NCBI GenBank assembly: GCA_020434645.1
Contig: JAGRAK010000159.1
Location: forward strand, 1-5,085
DNA from: Bdellovibrionales bacterium
Lineage (GTDB): Bacteria; Bdellovibrionota; Bdellovibrionia; Bdellovibrionales; UBA1609
Length of the DNA: 5,085 bases
Reading direction: 5' to 3'
Of this stretch, positions 1 through 5,085 are shown piece after piece. The position numbers and the translations under genes are program-made. How positions within the stretch are numbered: the stretch's first letter is position 1; each line of letters opens with the position of its first letter. The notes below the pieces were generated by a model. That model was not told the DNA's origin. It did not search any database and saw nothing but the letters and a program-made list of their open reading frames with translations.

Positions 1-582
1 CAAACCCTCAGATTGATAACCTTTACGTGCCAAATTTTTAATTTGCTCATCTGAAAGCCCGAGTACCTGAAGTCGAATTTTCGCAGACCTAATCATTTCA
101 TCAGTACTCTGCTTGACGTCAGCAAGCGATGACCCTTTCACTCGTTGCTTTTGTCTTAATGCTTCTAAATATTCACTTTGTGCCGTATAGAGCTCTGGAT
201 CAAAAGCAATTCGCCCAGGAGCACTGACCGCTTTAAAAAGATTTTTCTTCTCTGCCATACCAATTTTAACGCCAATTAATTGTTGTTTTTTTAATGAGAG
301 CTTAATTTCGGAGTGCTCGGTCTTTTCATCGGCCTCAACTGCAATGAGATCCATGCCACAAATGGGGCACGACTGCCCAGGCTTATCAGAGGTAATATGC
401 GGATGCATAGGGCACGCATAGGTGATCTTGGCGGCCTTTACATGCGTCATTTCATTTACGTTATGGCCCTCATGCTTCAGGCCATTTTTATGCATTTGCC
501 AAAATAATCCCCCTACGAATGTCGCAGAAATAAAAATCAAAATTATTATGTTTCGTATGTTGAATATGTTTTTTAAATTCAT
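1..582 (-). CDS. RND efflux periplasmic adaptor (CusB-type membrane-fusion protein) with N-terminal heavy-metal-binding domain, 3' end outside window
   Basis: Only the first 194 codons are present; the gene continues past the left edge. In the family, this protein links the inner-membrane RND pump to the outer-membrane channel in the periplasm and can hand metal to the pump. Residues 11-29 form a hydrophobic N-terminal segment (signal or membrane anchor). A His/Met-rich linker follows (H31, H37, H40, M45, H47). Residues about 56-82 are a classic heavy-metal-binding domain: CPMHP (C57, M59, H60), then CPICGMDL (C72, C75, M77). Residues 120-145 (APGRIAFDPELYTAQSEYLE) match the start of the CusB-type adaptor core, followed by the beginning of the helical hairpin. 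The ATG at 582-580 overlaps the stop of the TolC-type gene as ATGA, and GAGGTG lies 4 nt upstream, so the start is well supported. The pump gene is expected next, to the left. Cu(I)/Ag(I) is the likeliest substrate, by inference from Met/Cys/His ligands; other divalent metals are not excluded. Confidence 0.93.
   Translation of the reverse strand, partial: MNLKNIFNIRNIIILIFISATFVGGLFWQMHKNGLKHEGHNVNEMTHVKAAKITYACPMHPHITSDKPGQSCPICGMDLIAVEADEKTEHSEIKLSLKKQQLIGVKIGMAEKKNLFKAVSAPGRIAFDPELYTAQSEYLEALRQKQRVKGSSLADVKQSTDEMIRSAKIRLQVLGLSDEQIKNLARKGYQSEGL
337..417 (-). other. Heavy-metal-binding domain (CPMHP...CPICGMDL) within the adaptor
   Basis: This segment encodes residues 56-82 of the adaptor. 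It has the paired motifs CPMHP and CPICGMDL separated by 11 residues, the signature of the short metal-binding module found in CusB-like adaptors and copper P-type ATPases. Candidate ligands visible are C57, M59, H60, C72, C75 and M77. All conserved positions that I know for the module are intact. Confidence 0.88.
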
Positions 583-1844
583 TTTGCACCTCGTATTTGA
601 TAGCTCTCAATGTTTGAAACAGAAAATCCTAATTCAGCTTCTAGTGCGGCTAAGTCTTCTACGTATTGCTTAAAAGATTTGTAGTAGCCTGTTTTCACTC
701 GGTATAGAGATCGCTCGCTATCGAGTAAATCAAGAAAACTTGTTTTATTTGCTCTATAAGCAGAACGAGAAGAATTATAAGCTCCAAGCGCTTGCGGAAT
801 CAGGCTTGTTTTATAAATATCGAGAGTCTTGACTCCCGTCTCGACCTTGCCTTTTAAGTCTTTCACTTTAGCTATGAGCAAGTCAGTCGCACTTCTGACT
901 CGGTACTCTTGCGCCATTTTTTTAGATGATGCTGAAGACGTTGCAGAGCTTTTCTTCCAAAACCACAAAGGCACACTCATATTTACTGATAGAATATCAG
1001 AATCTTCTGGCATGCCTGAAATTCGCTTTTGGTACTGAATCTGAAAATCTGGAGCAAAGTCCCACTTCGCAATTTTACTGTTCCACTCCGCTTCATTTAA
1101 TTGATGAACTTCATCTTTAAGCTTAGGAGAATTATCAATTAACTGCTTGTGCAAATCTGAAATTGAAAGTGATAGAGGTTGACTGTCATAGGTCGGCACA
1201 CTTAGTTCATTATGACCAAAAATGAGATTGGTGTGAGCTTGATCATTCAGCTCGGCCCGCAGAGCATCCTGTAGAGCAGACTCTTCTTGCTTCATACGCA
1301 GCAGCTCAAGTTCAAGCTGCGTGAGTTCAAAATGAGCCTTCATTGAATCCCCTTGCGACGCTTTGCCAGCAGCATATTTTTTAGAAGCCACAATAGAAAA
1401 TTCTCTGACCGCTTGCATATTCGCCTCTGTCAATTGAATCGCTTTCTGACTAGAAAAAATAGAGTAATACAAAGTGATAATTCGCATTCGCACTTCATAC
1501 TTTTTCGCTATAAAACGAGCTCGCAAAGCTTCTGCACGACTCCCCTGCGCCTTACCTTGAAGATAGTACTTTACCGGAAAGCGAAATTTCTGAGAAATAG
1601 TGCCGTACTGAGTTTCATTACCCCGGTCGAGCGTCGAAATCCCAATCATCGGATCTTCAGGTGTTGCTCTATCAGCAAGTAAAGACTCTTCAGATTCAAA
1701 TTCAGCATACTGAGCATTTAAAGCCGAATTATTTTTATAGGCTCGCTCAAGTAGATCTGAAAGTGACGGGCTCGTAACTTCAGCTCTAGACACTTCTGGC
1801 AAAAAAGTGGCGAGCAATAATATAAGCAAATATTTTATGGTCAT
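579..1844 (-). CDS. TolC/CusC-family outer-membrane efflux channel
   Basis: Encodes 421 residues, the usual length for this family. In tripartite RND systems three copies form an outer-membrane barrel with a long periplasmic alpha-helical tunnel that docks on the adaptor. Residues 1-21 are a signal peptide: a Lys at position 4, a Leu/Ile-rich core, and a probable cleavage after SRA. No lipobox Cys is present, unlike E. coli CusC, which is a lipoprotein. The mature part shows two related OEP repeats. The first starts near LSDLLERAYKNN (about residue 28) and ends in long coiled-coil helices with YAAGKASQGD (157-166). The second starts near residue 228 and contains the beta-strand LSVNMSVPLWFW (285-296) and the family-typical FLDLLDSERSLY (370-381), then ends in a LAALEAELG-like helix. 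I chose the ATG at 1844 because AAGGAA sits 6 nt upstream; an in-frame TTG at 1868 would add eight polar residues before the signal peptide and has no ribosome-binding site. It is followed by the adaptor gene with a 4-nt overlap. Confidence 0.93.
   Translation of the reverse strand: MTIKYLLILLLATFLPEVSRAEVTSPSLSDLLERAYKNNSALNAQYAEFESEESLLADRATPEDPMIGISTLDRGNETQYGTISQKFRFPVKYYLQGKAQGSRAEALRARFIAKKYEVRMRIITLYYSIFSSQKAIQLTEANMQAVREFSIVASKKYAAGKASQGDSMKAHFELTQLELELLRMKQEESALQDALRAELNDQAHTNLIFGHNELSVPTYDSQPLSLSISDLHKQLIDNSPKLKDEVHQLNEAEWNSKIAKWDFAPDFQIQYQKRISGMPEDSDILSVNMSVPLWFWKKSSATSSASSKKMAQEYRVRSATDLLIAKVKDLKGKVETGVKTLDIYKTSLIPQALGAYNSSRSAYRANKTSFLDLLDSERSLYRVKTGYYKSFKQYVEDLAALEAELGFSVSNIESYQIRGAK
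587..592 (-). promoter_or_regulatory. Ribosome-binding site of the adaptor gene, inside the end of the TolC-type gene
   Basis: On the minus strand GAGGTG is followed by CAAA and then the ATG at 582. It lies within the last codons of the upstream gene. A strong site inside the preceding coding region plus the ATGA overlap points to coupled translation of channel and adaptor. Confidence 0.75.
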
Positions 1845-1850
1845 AGTGAT

Positions 1851-1856
1851 TTCCTT
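1851..1856 (-). promoter_or_regulatory. Ribosome-binding site that fixes the TolC-type start
   Basis: AAGGAA on the minus strand lies 6 nt before the ATG at 1844-1842. It decides between this start and the in-frame TTG at 1868, which lies upstream of the site and has only AT-rich sequence before it. Confidence 0.75.
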
Positions 1857-1935
1857 AATCCAAGACAAAATAATCTAAATTTTGTTGTATGAAATATTGA
1901 GCACACCCAAAACGCGTCGGCGATTTGAATAGCAA

Positions 1936-1947
1936 TAAACTAGTTTA
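1936..1947. repeat. 12-bp perfect palindrome after the small gene's stop codon
   Basis: TAAACTAGTTTA reads the same on both strands and begins 2 nt beyond the stop codon of the small gene on the minus strand. With no loop and an AT-rich stem it is a poor terminator; it could be a protein-binding site or chance. Confidence 0.5.
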
Positions 1948-1949
1948 AA

Positions 1950-2345
1950 TTAGATTATAAAAGACTGGTTTAAGAGAAATAGCGGGCGCGCCCTAAGCGG
2001 CGGCGCCTTGCCACTTATGTATGGCCGAAGAACAGCCACATTGTGCAGCACTTGAACTGGATTTTCAAAATGAACTACGAATTGAGTGTCATCGATACAG
2101 TTTTTGGCGAAATCCACGTTTGAAATATTTAAAACAGAAAGAGACTTCAGCATGGCCATTACGCTGCAATCAAGAGGCATATCTACTGGCGTGCTCATTT
2201 TATTATCTTTTTGCTGACAGTGTGAGCTTGCCTTTTCAACTTGCGGCATTTGGACATTACTGCAAAGCGTAGGGCATAAAGCCGCACCGAATGCCTGGCT
2301 AGCAAAAAGTGCAACAAATGTTAAAACAGCAACTAAACTTCTCAA
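1950..2345 (-). CDS. Small exported Cys/Met-rich protein of unknown function at the head of the efflux operon
   Basis: Encodes 131 residues. I do not recognise a named family. Residues 1 to about 21 are a clear signal peptide (MRSLVAVLTFVALFASQAFG), and no lipobox is present, so a soluble periplasmic protein is likely. The mature part has five cysteines (C24, C28, C43, C60, C83) with a CPTLC motif at the start, an SHC at 41-43, and methionines at 33, 50, 56, 63 and 65. It ends with a Pro/Arg-rich stretch (PPLRARP, 115-121) and a hydrophobic tail (LFLLNQSFII). This composition suggests metal binding or disulfides, which is inference. The start is a TTG at 2345: an in-frame TAA lies two codons upstream, and the TTG begins directly at the signal peptide. 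GAGGG lies 10 nt upstream, slightly far. A strong promoter ends about 20 nt before it. The TolC-type gene follows after 105 bp on the same strand with no visible terminator, so co-transcription is likely. Confidence 0.72.
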   Translation of the reverse strand: MRSLVAVLTFVALFASQAFGAALCPTLCSNVQMPQVEKASSHCQQKDNKMSTPVDMPLDCSVMAMLKSLSVLNISNVDFAKNCIDDTQFVVHFENPVQVLHNVAVLRPYISGKAPPLRARPLFLLNQSFII

Positions 2346-2355
2346 AATTTATATA

Positions 2356-2360
2356 CCCTC
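2356..2360 (-). promoter_or_regulatory. Probable ribosome-binding site of the small exported protein
   Basis: GAGGG on the minus strand is 10 nt from the TTG at 2345 and 7 nt from an ATT codon just before it. It is the only purine-rich site within range of this start and supports translation beginning here despite the weak start codon. Confidence 0.5.
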
Positions 2361-2371
2361 TATCTTCTTCA

Positions 2372-2401
2372 ATTCTAACGTCGCGCAGACTGAAATGTCA
2401 A
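2372..2401 (-). promoter_or_regulatory. Predicted sigma70 promoter of the efflux operon
   Basis: On the minus strand the -35 element is TTGACA (2401-2396, a full consensus match), followed by an 18-nt spacer and a -10 element TAGAAT (2377-2372, five of six). Transcription would start near 2365, giving a short leader of about 20 nt that contains GAGGG before the TTG start at 2345. The strength of the match suggests that any metal control acts by repression, or by an activator beside the -35. The dyad at 2409-2426 is the only obvious candidate operator nearby. Confidence 0.65.
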
Positions 2402-2408
2402 AATTTAA

Positions 2409-2426
2409 AGAGTACAAATGCACTCT
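2409..2426. promoter_or_regulatory. Imperfect 18-bp dyad, candidate operator
   Basis: AGAGTACAAATGCACTCT has matching arms (AGAGT/ACTCT, with inner CA/TG; seven of nine positions symmetric). It lies 7 bp upstream of the -35 element of the minus-strand promoter, a usual place for an activator or repressor site. No regulator gene is in the window, so the partner is unknown. Confidence 0.35.
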
Positions 2427-2575
2427 ATATATACATATCTTCTATACTTTTCGACAGAACAGAGCACAAACTTAATTGTTTCAATTTGAGCCAAGTCTAG
2501 TCACGCTCACTTCTAGACGAATTGACGTAAAGAGAGTAGGTTATTTCTTACATTCATTTCTAAAGTCAATTAAGT

Positions 2576-2579
2576 GAGG
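2576..2579 (+). promoter_or_regulatory. Ribosome-binding site of pepN
   Basis: GAGG lies 7 nt before the ATG at 2587, ideal spacing. It supports this start, which also matches the N-terminal beginning of PepN proteins. Confidence 0.75.
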
Positions 2580-2586
2580 CATTTAA

Positions 2587-5085
2587 ATGAAAAACACACA
2601 CAAAAAATTCGAGTTAAAAAACTACAAAGCTCCATCATTTTGGCAAGACAAACTTGATCTTACTTTTCGACTTTTTGAAACTCACACAGAGGTTGAAGCC
2701 ATTAGCCACTGCCGATTTAATGCTGACGACTGGTCATGGCCGTCGCCACTTGAACTGAGCGGCGAACATCTTGAACTACTTTCAGTAGAAATTAATGGTA
2801 AAACTTGGACTCAATTTAAAAAAGAAGATAACCATCTGCATATTCAAGATACGCCTAAAGAATTCACCTTGAAAATTGTGACAAAGATTTTACCATCAGA
2901 AAATAAATCTATGGTCGGGTTATATGAAACCAATGGACTCTATTGCACACAATGTGAATCTGAGGGGTTTCGAAAAATCACCTACTTCACAGATCGCCCA
3001 GACAATATGGCCATCTACTCAACTCGAATCGAAGCTGACAAAAAAAAATTTCCTTACTTACTTTCAAACGGCAACTTAATCGAATCTGGTGACCTGAAGG
3101 ACAATCGCCATTTTGCGCTATGGCAAGATCCATTTAAAAAACCAAGTTACTTGTTTGCACTTGTGGCTGGCGATCTCGATATGATTGAAAATCACTTCAT
3201 CACGAAGTCTGGCAAAAAAGTAACCTTGCAAGTTTATGCCAATCGGGGTCGCAAAGAGCGTTGTTATCACGCGATGAATTCTCTCAAATGGTCAATGAAA
3301 TGGGATGAAGAGAGATTTAATCTTGAGTACGATCTCGATCTTTTTATGATTGTGGCTGTTGATGATTTTAACTTTGGAGCAATGGAGAATAAAGGTCTTA
3401 ATATTTATAACTCTATGGCCGCCCTTGCCGATGAAAAAACAGCAGATGACCAGATGTTCTCACGTATCACTTCTATTGTTGGTCACGAGTATTTTCACAA
3501 CTGGAGTGGCAACCGTGTTACATGCCGCGATTGGTTTCAAATCAGTTTGAAAGAAGGCCTCACCGTATTTCGTGACCAAGAGTTCACTTCTGATTTATTT
3601 TCTCGCCCGGTGCAAAGACTTGACGATGTCACCGCGCTTAGAGAGCGACAATTCCCAGAAGATGCCGGCCCGAACGCTCACCCCGTGCGACCCGAATCAG
3701 CTTTTGCAATTGAAAACTTCTATACCTTTACCATTTACCAAAAGGGCGCCGAACTCATACGTATGATTCAAACCATCATTGGGTCTGACAATTTCAACAA
3801 GGGGATTGCGAAGTATTTCGAGCTTTATGATGGACAAGCCGTAACAACAGAGGAGTTCGTACACGCAATGGAAGTCGCCTCAGGTTTTGACCTCAAGCAC
3901 TTTCGCCTGTGGTACAGTCAAGCCGGCACACCGATTGTTGATGTACAAGGAAGTTATAATTCAGAAGCTAAAACCTACACTCTCAATTTCAAACAACACA
4001 CGCCACCGACTCCAGGACAAGATAAAAAACTTCCGCTACATATACCCGTAAATGTTGGTCTCCTTTCTTCTGAAGGAAAAGATTTACTCCCCGCTACTGT
4101 ATTGCAACTCACAAAGTCAGAGCAAAGTTTTGAATTTAAAAATATTAGTCAAACCCCACTCCCCTCTTTGTTTCGAGATTTTTCAGCCCCTGTTAAATTT
4201 AATTTTGAATACAATGAAAAAGATAATTTATTTTTACTTAAAAAAGACTCGAATCTATTTAATCGTTGGGAAGCCGCTCAACGTCTATATGAGAAATCAA
4301 TTCTCGACATTTACGCAGCACTTGAGGGCTGTTCTACACCCACAGCCCCGACTGACTTTATTTTGGCTCTGCAAAATAATATCGAAAATGCTGATAATGA
4401 CCCGCTTTTTGTATCACGGCTTGTTCAGCCGCCATCTATTTCTGTGCTTGAGCAATCATTAGAAATAGTCAACCCGGTTAATTTAGATTTAGCTAGAAAG
4501 CGATTCAAAAGATTTTTAGCGACCGAGCTCGAACCCACGCTGAATGAAGTCTTTGTAAAATATAAACCTAAAGATAAATTTGAAATTAACCCACGAGCAG
4601 TTGGTGAACGCGCGCTTATGGGCGTTGCACTTTCTTATTTATGCACACTTGAAAACCCTAGATATTATGAAATGGCCTATTCCTTATCAAAAGGTAAAAC
4701 TATGACTGAAAAATCATATGCAATTTCAGCGCTCATTCAAGCTGATGCCAAAGAGGCCAAAATGGCTGTTGATGATTTTTATAATGAGTTCGGCACTGAT
4801 GGCGTGCTAGTCAATCGCTGGATTTCTTATTCTGCCGCAAGCTCTAATGAAAACGCCCACCTTAATCTACAAAACATCATGAACAATAAAGTTTTTGATA
4901 AGAACAATCCAAATAACAATACCTCTTTATGGCGAGGCATAGTCGGTGGAGCTCTCGCCGCATTTCACCAAAAAGATGGTTTGGTTTACAAGCTACTAGC
5001 GGACAAAGTGCTTGAAATAGATGCCTACAATCCCAGTGTTGCTGCACGCATTGTGAATTTTTTAGAAAACTGGCGCAAATACTCT
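2587..5085 (+). CDS. pepN: Aminopeptidase N (M1 family, gammaproteobacterial PepN type), 3' end outside window
   Basis: 833 codons without a stop; E. coli PepN is 870 residues, and alignment from memory puts the last codon about 35-40 residues short of the end. It is a cytosolic zinc metallo-aminopeptidase that removes N-terminal residues from peptides in late protein turnover. No signal peptide is visible. The N-terminal beta domain (to about 190) carries YCTQCE (119-124), whose Q122 and E124 match the substrate N-terminus-binding residues of E. coli. The catalytic domain has GAMEN (264-268), the zinc site HEYFH (300-304) with the third ligand E323 in LKEG, and the catalytic Tyr384 in FYTFTIYQKGAE. 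All are offset by three residues from E. coli. WYSQAGTPIVDV (442-453) leads into the Ig-like DUF3458 domain (about 448-550), and an alpha-helical C-terminal domain fills the rest. The gene diverges from the metal-efflux operon and is probably unrelated to it. The ATG at 2587 has GAGG 7 nt upstream. Confidence 0.97.
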   Translation, partial: MKNTHKKFELKNYKAPSFWQDKLDLTFRLFETHTEVEAISHCRFNADDWSWPSPLELSGEHLELLSVEINGKTWTQFKKEDNHLHIQDTPKEFTLKIVTKILPSENKSMVGLYETNGLYCTQCESEGFRKITYFTDRPDNMAIYSTRIEADKKKFPYLLSNGNLIESGDLKDNRHFALWQDPFKKPSYLFALVAGDLDMIENHFITKSGKKVTLQVYANRGRKERCYHAMNSLKWSMKWDEERFNLEYDLDLFMIVAVDDFNFGAMENKGLNIYNSMAALADEKTADDQMFSRITSIVGHEYFHNWSGNRVTCRDWFQISLKEGLTVFRDQEFTSDLFSRPVQRLDDVTALRERQFPEDAGPNAHPVRPESAFAIENFYTFTIYQKGAELIRMIQTIIGSDNFNKGIAKYFELYDGQAVTTEEFVHAMEVASGFDLKHFRLWYSQAGTPIVDVQGSYNSEAKTYTLNFKQHTPPTPGQDKKLPLHIPVNVGLLSSEGKDLLPATVLQLTKSEQSFEFKNISQTPLPSLFRDFSAPVKFNFEYNEKDNLFLLKKDSNLFNRWEAAQRLYEKSILDIYAALEGCSTPTAPTDFILALQNNIENADNDPLFVSRLVQPPSISVLEQSLEIVNPVNLDLARKRFKRFLATELEPTLNEVFVKYKPKDKFEINPRAVGERALMGVALSYLCTLENPRYYEMAYSLSKGKTMTEKSYAISALIQADAKEAKMAVDDFYNEFGTDGVLVNRWISYSAASSNENAHLNLQNIMNNKVFDKNNPNNNTSLWRGIVGGALAAFHQKDGLVYKLLADKVLEIDAYNPSVAARIVNFLENWRKYS

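Larger units (their letters stand above)
1845..1949 (-). other. Intergenic gap within the efflux operon (5' leader of the TolC-type gene)
   Basis: 105 bp between the small-gene stop and the channel start. It contains a perfect 12-bp palindrome just after the stop (TAAACTAGTTTA, 1936-1947) and the channel ribosome-binding site at 1851-1856. I see no GC-rich hairpin followed by a T-run, and no convincing internal promoter, so read-through from the small gene is the simplest model. Confidence 0.5.
2346..2586. other. Divergent intergenic region between the efflux operon and pepN
   Basis: 241 bp, AT-rich. It holds the minus-strand promoter (2372-2401), the dyad at 2409-2426, a small dyad AATTG-TTT-CAATT (2474-2486), a 6-bp inverted repeat GTCTAG/CTAGAC (2495-2500 and 2513-2518), and the pepN ribosome-binding site (2576-2579). 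For the plus strand I found only weak promoter matches, such as TTTAAA (2404-2409) with TATATA (2426-2431), or an isolated TATACT (2443-2448). None is convincing. No terminator-like hairpin or RNA gene is evident. Confidence 0.6.

Noticed and set aside
1353..1682. Plus-strand open frame opposite the TolC-type gene
   Set aside because: The minus strand encodes a full-length channel with both family repeats; the plus frame has no recognisable features.
1845..1868. Longer TolC-type protein starting at the TTG at 1868
   Set aside because: The extra residues are polar and would precede a complete signal peptide. The AAGGAA ribosome-binding site lies downstream of the TTG and is correctly spaced only for the ATG at 1844.
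1982..2007. GC-rich palindromic block as a rho-independent terminator
   Set aside because: It lies inside the coding frame of the small protein and is not followed by a T-run on either strand.
2021..2272. Plus-strand open frame opposite the small exported protein
   Set aside because: The minus-strand frame has a signal peptide, a promoter and operon context; the plus-strand product has none of these and looks like an antisense shadow.
2372..2426. CusR/CopR box (TGACA-type inverted repeat) at the efflux promoter
   Set aside because: TTGACATTT resembles one half-site, but the second half is not at the proper spacing, and the match is explained by the -35 element itself.
2474..2486. AATTG-TTT-CAATT hairpin as a terminator or riboswitch element
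   Set aside because: The stem has only five AT-rich pairs, with no T-tract and no larger structured leader around it.
4052..4462. Open frame of 136 codons on the plus strand inside pepN
   Set aside because: It is out of frame with pepN, whose reading frame aligns with the known family throughout this stretch. The product has no recognisable domain, and no ribosome-binding site precedes it.

Overview
The window comes from a Gram-negative bacterium with a moderately AT-rich genome. It encodes parts of an envelope-spanning RND metal-efflux system (outer-membrane factor plus periplasmic adaptor) and a PepN-type M1 aminopeptidase. I cannot name the species. A Bdellovibrio-like or other proteobacterial lineage would fit, but that is only an impression. 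Coding density is high, and I see no RNA genes, insertion sequences, CRISPR arrays or prophage genes.

Left half, minus strand (2345 down to 1): a three-gene block that looks like one operon, read right to left. It opens with a small exported protein rich in Cys, Met and His (2345-1950, TTG start). After a 105-bp gap comes a TolC/CusC-type outer-membrane channel (1844-579). The third gene is a CusB-type membrane-fusion adaptor with an N-terminal CPMHP...CPxCGMDL heavy-metal-binding domain (582 to beyond position 1). It overlaps the channel stop codon by 4 nt (ATGA). The inner-membrane RND pump (CusA/CzcA type) would be expected next, left of the window. A near-consensus sigma70 promoter (TTGACA, 18 nt, TAGAAT) lies just upstream of the small gene, with an imperfect 18-bp dyad beside its -35 element. 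The likely job is export of a soft metal such as Cu(I) or Ag(I) out of the periplasm. The exact metal is inferred from the family and the ligands, not proven.

Middle (2346-2586): a 241-bp divergent intergenic region. It holds the minus-strand promoter, several small dyads, and the ribosome-binding site of the plus-strand gene. I could not identify a convincing plus-strand promoter.

Right half, plus strand (2587-5085): pepN, aminopeptidase N, open at the right edge. All catalytic motifs are intact (GAMEN, HEYFH-x18-E, catalytic Tyr), and about 35-40 C-terminal residues are missing because the window ends. It is a housekeeping peptidase with no evident functional tie to the efflux operon; the two simply diverge.

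I found no convincing undescribed system here. The most worthwhile leads are the unrecognised small Cys/Met-rich protein at the head of the efflux operon and the operator-like dyad next to its promoter.
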